Shown piece by piece: positions 24,301-30,961 of a stretch of 64,000 nt of DNA. The notes below the pieces were generated by a model. That model did not search any database and was not told where the DNA came from. It saw only the letters and a list, made by a program, of their open reading frames with translations. The translations under genes and the position numbers were made by a program. The stretch is taken from positions 1-64,000 of IMG/VR virus record IMGVR_UViG_3300020430_000008; one strand, 5' to 3'. This DNA is from a virus. Each line of letters opens with the position of its first letter. Positions within the stretch are counted from its first letter, which is position 1.

Positions 24301-26900
24301 GCAGTGGCAGCGATAGTAAGAGCACCACCTGCAGCGATTGTAGCATCACCGGAGACATTGCCAAATACAGTGTCCTCCAAGTTTGAAATTGTGATAGCTT
24401 TTAATTTTTCGCCAGCATTGCCATCAGCATCAAAAATCAACAACTCATCTGACTGGGCAGCAGTGGCTCCTAAGTTTGTTGCGGAGCCGATAACGTTTTC
24501 ATTAACCATGCCATCTTCAACAGCGGCAGCAGCGATAGTCACAGCGCCTGCACTGGAAATAGTAACATCTCCTGAAACAGTAACCTCTTGATAACTTGTG
24601 CCATCTGCAACAAGAATCTTCGCAGCTTGGTTGTCGGGCATTGCAAAGGTGGTTCCAACGGTCAGAGAGCCGGAAGTTTCAATATCGTTTGCAACAACCT
24701 TAGCCACATGAACCTCACCAGAACCCGTAACTGGTCCGAGAGCAGCAGAGATATGCATCGAAGAGTTGACTTGAGGATGGGAAATGAAATCATCTTTGAC
24801 TCTTACATGAAATGCAAATTTCCCAAGATCCGTAGAATACATAACCATGTCAGTATCAGGAGTATTGGTGCCGGCATTAAAACTGATTAAGTTGTGACTA
24901 CCGGAGCCATCATAACTCGTCATAGTCATCATGTTGTTACTACCGGCGCGGAATTGAATAGTATCGTTGGCTAAGTGTATGTATGTATCTGAGTGACCGT
25001 CTTCACCATCACCTAGGTGACGAATGTAATCAGCGGCGTGAATCTCTCCACCAAAGATTGCGTTACTGCTTACTTCCAGCGAGCCTGTGACTTGGTGAGT
25101 TTCTGCAGCGGTAGAGCCAAGGATGCTTGAGCCAGAAACATACAGATATCCAGAGGTGTCGAATCCAACTGGGGAATATGTACGATTGGTTGTGAGACTG
25201 GAAGAAGCATAGTTTGATCTGTCAACTACAATGCCGTGTGCCGTACCTGAGATATAAAGGTCGTTAACATAAAGGTGCTCAGCTTTAATGTCATGGGAAG
25301 CCGACATACCACCTACGATATAAAGTGCATGGCTTGAACCAGAAGCATCGATTGTCGCGATACTATTGCCAACCGCCGCGCCAGCTACAGTGGCGGCGCT
25401 ACCGACAGCAAGTACGGGTCCAGTACCGTGAGCAGCGGCACCAGAGATCCACATATCATTGCCTACAAATTTAGCTGCGTGGATTTCACCGGAGCCTGTG
25501 ATTGGTCCGAGAGCAGCGGAGATGTGCATCGAAGAGTTGACTTGGGGGTGAGAGATGAGTGGATCGAGAGCGCGGACATGGAATGCAAACGTACCGTCAG
25601 TTGAATACATCGCCATGTCAGTATCTGGGTCGTTTGATCCGGCATTGAAGCTGATCAAATTCTGACTACCGGAGCCATCATAGCTCGTCATGGTGATCAT
25701 GTTGTTGCTACCAGCGCGGAATTGAATAGCATCGGTAGCTAGGAGCATGTATGTATCTGAATGTCCGTCTTCGCCGTCGCCTAGGTGACGGATGTAATTG
25801 GCAGCGTGAATCTCTCCACCAATGATCGTATTACTGCTTACTTCCAGCGTGCCCGTGACCTGTGTTCCTACAGAATCGACAACCATCCGTGTGTTCAGAC
25901 CGTCCGTACCGATGCGTAACTTCTTCGTGTTACCGGAATAATCAATCCAGCCTTCGCCATCGTTTGCGTTTGTATTTCCAGCAAACCTAATAGTACCGAC
26001 ACCGGTTGCAGTAGAGGCAATTGTCATTCCACGGTTGCCTGTTAAGTCACCAATAACAAGATCGTTCTTTTCATCGGGCTGTGCGAGAGGATTGCTCCCG
26101 CCAATGTGGACAGAGCCAGAAGTGTGGATATCGTTACTTACAAATCTAGCCGCGTGAATCTCGCCAGAGCCTGTGATTGGTCCGAGAGAGGCTGTGATAT
26201 GTAATGAGCCATTGGTTGCAACATCAGCGTCGTTACCTCTAAGATAGAAATGGTATTTTGGGGAATCACCATCATTGTAATGACCGTCACGCATAAAGAA
26301 ATCTGTATCGTTCGTAGTGCCGTCATCGTCAGCATTGCTGCTAGCATTCAACCCAATGAAGTTTTGGCTACCGGATGCGTCAGAGCCATATATTCGCAGC
26401 ATATTTGTGCTGCCGGCGCGGAAGGTCATCTGATCCGTGCCCAAAAGGATATATGTGTCCGAATGACCGTCTTCGCCATCACCATGGTGGCGAATGTAGT
26501 TGGCAACATGAACCTCGTCGCTCAAGATGGTTTTGCCACTAACTTCCAGCGAGCCTGTGCGCTGGTGAGTGTCGTCGCTGGTGTCACCGAACTGTGTACT
26601 ACCCGATACCTGAACCTCTGTGGAGGTCACCTGCCTGATTGTGTAAGTCTCAGCATGGACCGCGCCACTAATGTACATGTTTCCATACAAGTACAGCGCG
26701 GAACCGCTAGCGTCAGGAGCAGACTTGTGCCCATCTGTTGCGGCATAAAATACTAAATCTTCTGAGCCGCTGAACTGACCGGGTACTAAATCTTCACTAC
26801 CCCATCTAAACTGTAGTGAGCCGGATGGACCGTCAGCAGAAGCTGTTGCTCGCTGAGCGTCAATATACGCCCATCCATAATCATCGGGTGGTGGAGCCAT
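21360..26900 (-). CDS. Very long repetitive fibre-like virion protein with marine-type C-terminal domain
   Basis: The 1846-residue protein is built of beta-type repeats. Three copies of a module containing YIRHLGDGEDGHSDTY, FRAGSNNM, SGSQNLISFNAG and SLHITASLGPITGSGEIHAA occupy about residues 105-750. A middle section (residues 770-950) has the SGDATIAAGGALTIAA-type repeat shared with the 916-residue protein. Later segments read NVGIGTDSPDHKLHV, a common phage fibre phrase. The last 200 residues form a domain with NDKAVFGVLSR, EGLVWVTNKNGEVERGDYIC and a final YKRYLAACTYNCG; I have seen similar ends in marine phage and algal virus fibres, where they may aid trimerisation or autoprocessing. The start overlaps the bS21 gene by 20 bases, with its GGGAGG site inside that gene. 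Confidence 0.75.
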   Translation of the reverse strand: MAPPPDDYGWAYIDAQRATASADGPSGSLQFRWGSEDLVPGQFSGSEDLVFYAATDGHKSAPDASGSALYLYGNMYISGAVHAETYTIRQVTSTEVQVSGSTQFGDTSDDTHQRTGSLEVSGKTILSDEVHVANYIRHHGDGEDGHSDTYILLGTDQMTFRAGSTNMLRIYGSDASGSQNFIGLNASSNADDDGTTNDTDFFMRDGHYNDGDSPKYHFYLRGNDADVATNGSLHITASLGPITGSGEIHAARFVSNDIHTSGSVHIGGSNPLAQPDEKNDLVIGDLTGNRGMTIASTATGVGTIRFAGNTNANDGEGWIDYSGNTKKLRIGTDGLNTRMVVDSVGTQVTGTLEVSSNTIIGGEIHAANYIRHLGDGEDGHSDTYMLLATDAIQFRAGSNNMITMTSYDGSGSQNLISFNAGSNDPDTDMAMYSTDGTFAFHVRALDPLISHPQVNSSMHISAALGPITGSGEIHAAKFVGNDMWISGAAAHGTGPVLAVGSAATVAGAAVGNSIATIDASGSSHALYIVGGMSASHDIKAEHLYVNDLYISGTAHGIVVDRSNYASSSLTTNRTYSPVGFDTSGYLYVSGSSILGSTAAETHQVTGSLEVSSNAIFGGEIHAADYIRHLGDGEDGHSDTYIHLANDTIQFRAGSNNMMTMTSYDGSGSHNLISFNAGTNTPDTDMVMYSTDLGKFAFHVRVKDDFISHPQVNSSMHISAALGPVTGSGEVHVAKVVANDIETSGSLTVGTTFAMPDNQAAKILVADGTSYQEVTVSGDVTISSAGAVTIAAAAVEDGMVNENVIGSATNLGATAAQSDELLIFDADGNAGEKLKAITISNLEDTVFGNVSGDATIAAGGALTIAATAVENSMLAGSIDDSKLNTISTAGKVALSALEIDGANDIGAALADSDLIIVDDGANGTNRKAEMSRIKTYTKTDVGTAGTVEGDKAIIVSNAASITGGLTSVTGSKDLYFKDVKATSNLISDGGLLASGSSILGSANGHTHQVTGSFEAQSISGSSTLSAQGGAHIGGLGLTLDGAGIKFNVSPSAGTVNLSVDDGLGADVAMTFGRNGKVTKIGDDTPSDGQYLSWDALGGKVAWSDGTTPDMSGSDPHYSSTELRTSGDLKVSGSVTLGAGATLSGSAAGPGSYLVLDTNNNIKIDTAASTYTNDGAFIEWGTDAEIKLQHIPDTGLRIENLNNGDNQQAILILKGGDGTVANADPIGALHFMGSDAGGGDSANLLASVEASASFTHASDRNDTTLVFKTAGQDAPEAVRAIMIDEEQTLRGYEAAGTTEGWNITPSGSATFADLAIKGNIVHVSDVDTAIKFTPNTMSLHAGNNTQPLLELSQNSVVFNEGSNSANFRIESNGKQNAFFIDGADNNEQVLIVDGYDNGGISIAKSGSLLVGSWAHFDGDVTIIGDLTVAGNDIKSNTGNTVLSFDNDGYIDNDVVIQSNTAQLSLASKTGETKLALYGPGGTISNGGNIGSIRWYGTETDGIAGNPAQTAYILVEGDEAAWTYNSSLGTMMKFAVGVDGSTSIDEVLYITGISGEARIGISEDAPANLLDINGAVAIGSSYAGSSTAPTGGMVVQGNVGIGTDSPDHKLHVAATQASSFVGIFENAATGNQADVLRLKVNDSTGDIDSGHCFLQMRSATAAVGKIIGDGSNGVSYLDAFTGRHPTVTADPIGSLVVGLIVSSTGEIWMKNESTVSTGLPKVSVASTDNDKAVFGVLSRIETSDDTDDYFYGGYHAPENVGENETPIVVNSTGEGLVWVTNKNGEVERGDYICSTVVPGYGGKQADDLLHSYTVAKCVETIDWASVTDTIEHDGVTYKRYLAACTYNCG
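24680..26590 (-). repeat. Three long tandem modules in the 1846-residue fibre gene
   Basis: The segment coding for YIRHxGDGEDGHSDTY recurs near 26470, 25768 and 24997, giving periods of about 700 and 771 bases. The two copies nearest the 3' end of the gene are closest at DNA level, with long blocks of near-identical sequence around 24750-25090 and 25520-25860. Confidence 0.8.
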
Positions 26901-27258
26901 TTGAGCCGCCTCCCTTGGCTCTCATACGGCGCAGCTTACTTTGGCGCTTGCGCTGGGCTTCTTTCTTTCGTTCAGCCTTCTTGCGGAGCCTTTCTGCCTC
27001 TCGAATAGCCGCAGCGCGCTTGAGGCGCTTGGCGTCAGAGGGTTTTGTGTAATATCTATTCTCACGGACTTGTTCAACAATCCGCTCTTTCTTGCACTTA
27101 CGGACAAAGCGACGGATCATCTTCTCGGCAGGCTCGCCCTTGCGTGCAACGACAGTAACATTCGACTGTCTTGGTGGTCCCGGCACAACCTCTCTCTCGT
27201 AACGGCGAGGTCTGTGCGTACGGCGTCTGTTATGATTTCTGTTTCTACGGAATGCCAT
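26881..27258 (-). CDS. rpsU: Phage-encoded ribosomal protein bS21
   Basis: Residues 34-100 match bS21: VTVVARKGEPAEKMIRRFVR, a helix KCKKERIVEQVRENRYYTKP, then SDAKRLKRAAAIREAERLRKK. Bacterial bS21 is about 70 residues and sits on the 30S platform near the 3' end of 16S rRNA, where it influences initiation site choice. This copy is 125 residues, with an Arg-rich N-terminal extension (residues 1-25) and a Lys/Arg-rich C-terminus. bS21 genes are known from phages of SAR11 and from huge phages, so phage origin is credible. It lies between two virion genes, with only a weak AGGTAAC ribosome site in contrast to the GGAGG of its neighbours. It probably replaces host bS21 late in infection, which is inference. 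Confidence 0.85.
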   Translation of the reverse strand: MAFRRNRNHNRRRTHRPRRYEREVVPGPPRQSNVTVVARKGEPAEKMIRRFVRKCKKERIVEQVRENRYYTKPSDAKRLKRAAAIREAERLRKKAERKKEAQRKRQSKLRRMRAKGGGSNGSTTR

Positions 27259-27267
27259 TTAAGTTAC

Positions 27268-27732
27268 CTATGCGTCACTGCCAGCAGGGGCTTCGGTCAA
27301 ACCAGAGCCAGTCAAAGCGTACATTCTGCCGGCAGGAATGCCGGTAAGTTCAGCATAAACTCTGTAGTGTCCTTTGCCTCCACCATCGTTGGGCACAGAA
27401 ACATAGATACCAGTGCATTTAGCGCCAAGTTCAAGGACGCCGCCAGCAGAGCCTGTTACGGATTGTACTTCCAAATAGTGCAAACCACCATAGCCACTGG
27501 TCAAGCCGCCGGCAACATCGCCGCTAGCGGTAAGTGAGTTGTAGTGTACGCGAAGAACTCTATCGGAATAATTGTGGATGGTCACTTTAGACGCAACCCA
27601 TTGGAAACCGTACTCTACCTCTGTATTAACTGCTTGTGAATCCGAGCCTGAGATATAGGGATCTCCCGATACCATGTAGGATCCAACGTTTTGTAAGCCC
27701 GCTGAATAGCCGAATGTGCTGTTGTCTGCCAT
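27268..27732 (-). CDS. Small virion protein, possible head decoration protein
   Basis: The 154-residue protein begins MADNSTFGYSAGLQNVGSYM and continues VSGDPYISGS, an opening I associate with small structural proteins of marine phages. The rest is beta-rich and almost free of helices, with VEYGFQWVASKVTIHNYSDR in the middle and Gly/Ser-rich loops. There is no membrane segment or enzyme motif. It begins a possible transcript after an ACTATTTAT motif and precedes the bS21 gene by nine bases. A capsid decoration or fibre-base role is plausible from size and composition but unproved. Confidence 0.7.
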   Translation of the reverse strand: MADNSTFGYSAGLQNVGSYMVSGDPYISGSDSQAVNTEVEYGFQWVASKVTIHNYSDRVLRVHYNSLTASGDVAGGLTSGYGGLHYLEVQSVTGSAGGVLELGAKCTGIYVSVPNDGGGKGHYRVYAELTGIPAGRMYALTGSGLTEAPAGSDA

Positions 27733-27753
27733 CTTTTATATTCCTTCCCTTCG

Positions 27754-27762
27754 ATAAATAGT
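27754..27762 (-). promoter_or_regulatory. ACTATTTAT motif upstream of the small virion protein gene
   Basis: Exact copy of ACTATTTAT in the transcribed direction, 21 bases before the ATG at 27732 and six bases after the stop of the preceding gene. No terminator hairpin is present in this gap. Confidence 0.4.
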
Positions 27763-27767
27763 ATTGA

Positions 27768-28187
27768 CTAAATGAATTTGCCCCAAGCGTCACCAGCTAT
27801 ATTCAAGATTCCATCAATGTTTACGCCGGGATCATTAGGCGCTACATCTCCCAAGGGACTACCGGGCTGGGGCTCTGCTGATGATCTGCCTCCAGATGTC
27901 ATTGGCTCAACTCCCTCAAAAATATCGACGCCACCATAAGCATCTTTATTAATGGACTCAATTAATTCTTTTCGCGATCTTTCTGCTTGGGCAGATCGCT
28001 TAGGTGTTCTTTGTGGTTGGCGGCGCTCCTTAGCCGGGGGCGCTGATTCAACCAAAGGTGTGCCTGCGGTAAGCCCTTGAGCTACCTCAGTGATAATACC
28101 TGACAAAACCCCTTCCTCAAAAATTGCTTCTTTAATACACTCTTTGATTAGGGGTTTCAATACAGCCTTTAACTCGGCTTTGTTCAT
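27768..28187 (-). CDS. Prohead core-like protein with N-terminal amphipathic helix, unknown
   Basis: The start at 28187 is chosen because GGGGAG lies just upstream; the longer frame to 28226 would overlap the preceding gene more and has no ribosome site. The 139-residue product opens with MNKAELKAVLKPLIKECIKE, an amphipathic helix, followed by a Pro/Arg-rich linker and a Gly/Pro-rich C-terminus with GVNIDGILNIAGDAWGKFI. The N-terminus is of the same kind as that of the gene before it. The position between protease and scaffold genes is where T4 encodes small prohead proteins, so a core role is inferred. No known domain is visible. Confidence 0.65.
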   Translation of the reverse strand: MNKAELKAVLKPLIKECIKEAIFEEGVLSGIITEVAQGLTAGTPLVESAPPAKERRQPQRTPKRSAQAERSRKELIESINKDAYGGVDIFEGVEPMTSGGRSSAEPQPGSPLGDVAPNDPGVNIDGILNIAGDAWGKFI

Positions 28188-28188
28188 G

Positions 28189-28539
28189 CTACTCCCCTTC
28201 CGGCATATCGAGCGGCGGCTCGCCATCCTCGGCAGGAATAGCTCCCATCTCTCTGGCTAGGTCCATCATGAGTTGTGATGGCGTCATTCCCAGCGCGTCA
28301 GCGGCTGCATCCAAAGTAGGGGTTCCGCTATCGCGAGCGGCGACACGTCCGCGAACCGTAGCGGCTTGGTAGCCGGGACGATCACGGTGAGAAGGACCGG
28401 GCTTGGCTCCAGCATATGCTTCTTCCACAGCTTCGTCTTCTGTCTCAGTGTTCTCGGTCACTTCTTCCTCTTCTTCGTTCACGACTGCCTCAAGCTCTTC
28501 CTTAATAATCTGCTTAAGTCTTGCTTTACTAATCTTCAT
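28189..28539 (-). CDS. Small acidic prohead core-like protein
   Basis: The 116-residue protein starts MKISKARLKQIIKEELEAVV, a helix that I recognise as a recurrent opening of small proteins in marine T4-like phages, usually near the prohead protease gene. Residues 22-42 are almost entirely acidic. A short C-terminal domain with LDAAADALGMTPSQLMMDLA and a final acidic tail follow. Its stop lies two bases before the start of the next gene, and it follows the protease gene by four bases. It is likely a prohead core protein digested by the protease, by analogy with T4 gp67/gp68; this is not shown by the sequence itself. Confidence 0.65.
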   Translation of the reverse strand: MKISKARLKQIIKEELEAVVNEEEEEVTENTETEDEAVEEAYAGAKPGPSHRDRPGYQAATVRGRVAARDSGTPTLDAAADALGMTPSQLMMDLAREMGAIPAEDGEPPLDMPEGE

Positions 28540-28543
28540 TTGT

Positions 28544-29152
28544 TTAATCCTCGACGATATCGTTTAATAGGCGATTAATCTTATCTGCCTTTGTAAATAC
28601 ATTTGGTTCTTTGTAGGTCTTACCCTCGCTGAGCCCCATAAAGGCATTGGGAGTCGAAGGCTCTGATACGAAGTCGAAACAGATTAACTGAAAATCATCC
28701 TCTACAATCGTGCGCCCTTGAGCCTCGCTGACCGAACCAAGTCCGCGTGACGAAATCCCGAGTTTCACACCGTCATTGACAAGCTCTTGAAGAATCTTGC
28801 CGGATGGTGTATTTAAAATTTTGACCTTTCCCATAACATTAGGACCGTCCCACCACATGTCAGTGACCATGTGCGAAGCGTTCTTAAGGTTAATAACCGA
28901 ATCCTCGGGGTGGTCTAATTCCCCAAGGGCTCTTTTTTCTTGTACAAGCTTTTGATAGGTCTTCACCTCTCTCTCAAGAATCTTTCTTGGATAGATGCGA
29001 CCATTGCCATTCTGAACATCAGCTTCTTGCAGCTTGCCAGAAAGCATCATGCCACCTTGGTTGACATAGATCTTTTCCTCTTCCGTCAAGAGATCCTGAC
29101 AGACGCCGCCTTCGCATAGCTCATAATATTCTCGTAAAAGTACTTTCTTCAT
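28544..29152 (-). CDS. Prohead maturation protease, T4 gp21-like
   Basis: The 202-residue protein has the pattern of the T4 gp21 serine protease family: NGRIYPRKILEREV at residues 50-63, the catalytic His in GELDHPEDS (H81), and the nucleophile region GISSRGLGS (S134/S135), with an acidic residue near FDFVSEPSTPNA at about residue 160 as the likely third member. In T4 it digests scaffold, core proteins and itself and trims the capsid protein. It is encoded between the portal and the scaffold/capsid genes, as in T4. The C-terminus, ending INRLLNDIVED, could be the self-cleaved propeptide. Confidence 0.9.
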   Translation of the reverse strand: MKKVLLREYYELCEGGVCQDLLTEEEKIYVNQGGMMLSGKLQEADVQNGNGRIYPRKILEREVKTYQKLVQEKRALGELDHPEDSVINLKNASHMVTDMWWDGPNVMGKVKILNTPSGKILQELVNDGVKLGISSRGLGSVSEAQGRTIVEDDFQLICFDFVSEPSTPNAFMGLSEGKTYKEPNVFTKADKINRLLNDIVED

Positions 29153-29172
29153 AATATCTCTCTGGTGAATGA

Positions 29173-29189
29173 CGGGCGCTACCCGCCCG
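29173..29189 (-). promoter_or_regulatory. GC-rich hairpin upstream of the prohead protease gene
   Basis: CGGGCG and CGCCCG form a 6-bp stem around a 5-base loop. It lies between the stop of a possible 22-codon gene and the protease start at 29152. No T-run follows, so it is not a standard terminator; it may affect translation or message stability. Confidence 0.4.
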
Positions 29190-29191
29190 AG

Positions 29192-29260
29192 TCAGCAGCC
29201 CTTCTTGCAGTTACGCACTGGCTGCAGCATCCACTTAGCTGTCCAAATGTTAGTGTTCAT
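29192..29260 (-). CDS. Possible 22-residue peptide
   Basis: The frame reads MNTNIWTAKWMLQPVRNCKK then GC and a TGA stop. It is preceded by a strong site, AAGGAGTAACG then ATG, which lies within the end of the 102-residue membrane protein gene and so gives the same overlapping arrangement as proven neighbours. The peptide is basic, with two Trp and a Cys-x4-Cys pair. It occupies what would otherwise be a 97-base gap. Only the start signal and context support it; chance cannot be excluded at this length. Confidence 0.35.
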   Translation of the reverse strand: MNTNIWTAKWMLQPVRNCKKGC

Positions 29261-29558
29261 CGTTACTCCTTGCAATTTGAATGCCGTTATCTCCAAAGAC
29301 CGTGCAAAGCACATATGAAACGGCTGACGATACAAATCCACAAATCAGAAAATTAGCGGCTGTATACTCAAACGTAAATAGTTCTGTATTGTAGTTAACG
29401 CCGAACAAAAATAAGCCCACCCAGAAGCCCAAACACATCGGACACTGGAAGAGCTTTCCCATAGAACCTTTTGTCGGGCGAATATTATCAAAGATAGAAC
29501 CGTAGACTAACATCTGGGTAAGCCCATATGCGGCTAAACTAAACCATAATAAATCCAT
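29250..29558 (-). CDS. Small membrane protein with CPMCLGFWVG motif
   Basis: The 102-residue protein has two or three hydrophobic segments (about residues 3-22, 44-56 and 67-90) and the motif FQCPMCLGFWVGLFLFG near residue 38. This motif is characteristic of small integral membrane proteins of the DUF1360 type, found in bacteria and phages, whose function is unknown. I have the impression that similar proteins sit near head genes in marine phages. It follows the 191-residue core-like gene by nine bases and precedes the protease gene. A membrane role during head assembly, which in T4 starts on the inner membrane, is possible but speculative. Confidence 0.7.
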   Translation of the reverse strand: MDLLWFSLAAYGLTQMLVYGSIFDNIRPTKGSMGKLFQCPMCLGFWVGLFLFGVNYNTELFTFEYTAANFLICGFVSSAVSYVLCTVFGDNGIQIARSNDEH

Positions 29559-29567
29559 TAATACCTC

Positions 29568-30143
29568 TTATGCTCTGTAAAATCTGTTATGCATGTATGC
29601 GTTGCGATAAATACCGGGACGAATCGAGCCCTTCTCTCGCTTGTGCGGTACTTCACCAAGCTCAGTTGACTCTTCTGCATCGGGATTGAGAAGCCTATCT
29701 TCTTCCTGCTCATCGTACATACGCTGGTACATGAACCTCGGCGCTTCCTCTTCCATAAACTTAGTAATATTGAGAATCGCGACATTGATCGCATCTAAAC
29801 CTTCGCCTACTGGCTCTTCAAGTACTCCTTGCATAGCTCCGTATACATTCCCGCCTTCAACAGAGTCGCGCTTGATCACGCCTTTCTTAGAAAGGTAATC
29901 AAACAATCGACTCTGGGCGTCGTACACCATGTCGTTCACCTCGTCTTTCGCAAAAGCGATTACTTGCTTCTTGCTGGGTGACACAATGATATCGATATCT
30001 TCGTGATCATAGATAGCAAGATCCCCACCCATGGTCTTACGCACGTCAAGCGTAACAGTGGCTTGGGTTTCCCTTTCAGTGTCTACGCGATTTTCCTCAT
30101 CGTACTCGTCGCTCTTTCCTACCTTGATTACGAACTTTGCCAT
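29568..30143 (-). CDS. Conserved head-region protein, unknown
   Basis: The 191-residue protein is acidic, with a beta-rich N-terminus (MAKFVIKVGKSDEYDEENRV) and a helical middle containing VNDMVYDAQSRLFDYLSKKG and INVAILNITKFMEEEAPRFM. The C-terminus is basic and rich in Arg, Tyr and Asn. Its start overlaps the stop of the preceding gene by one base (TAATG), so the two are translationally coupled. It lies between portal and protease genes. T4 has gp67 and gp68 there; similarity cannot be judged by eye, so the core-protein idea is from location only. Confidence 0.7.
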   Translation of the reverse strand: MAKFVIKVGKSDEYDEENRVDTERETQATVTLDVRKTMGGDLAIYDHEDIDIIVSPSKKQVIAFAKDEVNDMVYDAQSRLFDYLSKKGVIKRDSVEGGNVYGAMQGVLEEPVGEGLDAINVAILNITKFMEEEAPRFMYQRMYDEQEEDRLLNPDAEESTELGEVPHKREKGSIRPGIYRNAYMHNRFYRA

Positions 30144-30961
30144 TAGCTTTCAATCTCCGCTACCAGTTCTTGAATCTTCATAACTTGCATAAGCATCTTG
30201 CGATCAATCTGGCGGTCCTTGAATGCATCGATAGTCTCCACCACCTTGTCAGTCTTTGCAAGCATAGCGTCATCAGACGAAATCTCGTTCAACGAGCGAG
30301 ATGAGACAAGCGCGCCCTTCAAGCGTGATAACTCTTCATTCAAAAACATTTTCAGCGCGATGCCATTGTCCGAGAAGGAAACAATGTATGCGCTGAGTAA
30401 CTTGTTCTGCTCTTCTCTGAGAGTGGATGAATACTGTTCATTAAACTTTTTAACAAACGTGTCGTACACAATATTATCAATTGGCTTCATCGTGCTTTCG
30501 GTCAAAGTCACGACGCCGGCAGTCATCTTATTAAGAACGTTATTCTCTAACAATGTGCGCTGCTTGATAGTTGTGCGGTTATCAAAAATCTGGGAGATGG
30601 TTGCAAGGTCTTTGTAGTTAGGGACAAACGTGTTGAATGTGTCCTTGCCAAGCTCCCTATTGATAGTGCCGATAAGCTGTGATTGCTGGTCAAATACTTC
30701 TTCCTGATTCAGCGCCATGTATACGCGCTTGACCTCTAACAAAAGCTTTTCAGCAGTCATGGGGTCAACATCAACGGTTTCGTACAAAGTTCTATACAAC
30801 TCAAGCTCAAGACCCAGCGGGGTATCGCGTCTGAAAAACTCTTTCATAATAGAAACGATTTTCTTGTTACGAGCAGAGTCGTTGCTAACTACGCTGCTGG
30901 TTAGCTCTCTAACCAGAGTTTCATACAAAAACGCTGTATTTCTTTTCTTATTGTGCTTCAT
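30143..30961 (-). CDS. Conserved helical head-region protein, unknown
   Basis: The preferred start is 30961 (MKHNKKRNTAFLYETLVREL), with GGAG ten bases upstream inside the end of the portal gene; a start at 30994 would overlap the portal gene further. The 272-residue product is almost wholly alpha-helical and charged, with KIVSIMKEFFRRDTPLGLEL near residue 38 and LYRTLYETVDVDPMTAEKLL after it. I recognise the N-terminus as one that recurs next to portal genes in marine T4-like phages, but no function is known to me. It may be a prohead core or portal-associated assembly factor. Confidence 0.7.
   Translation of the reverse strand: MKHNKKRNTAFLYETLVRELTSSVVSNDSARNKKIVSIMKEFFRRDTPLGLELELYRTLYETVDVDPMTAEKLLLEVKRVYMALNQEEVFDQQSQLIGTINRELGKDTFNTFVPNYKDLATISQIFDNRTTIKQRTLLENNVLNKMTAGVVTLTESTMKPIDNIVYDTFVKKFNEQYSSTLREEQNKLLSAYIVSFSDNGIALKMFLNEELSRLKGALVSSRSLNEISSDDAMLAKTDKVVETIDAFKDRQIDRKMLMQVMKIQELVAEIES

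Noticed and set aside
29173-29189. GC-rich hairpin as an intrinsic terminator.
   Set aside because: No T-run follows on either strand; reported instead as a structured element.
29165-29356. A 63-codon plus-strand frame between the protease and membrane protein genes.
   Set aside because: No start signal, and it runs opposite a clear membrane protein gene.
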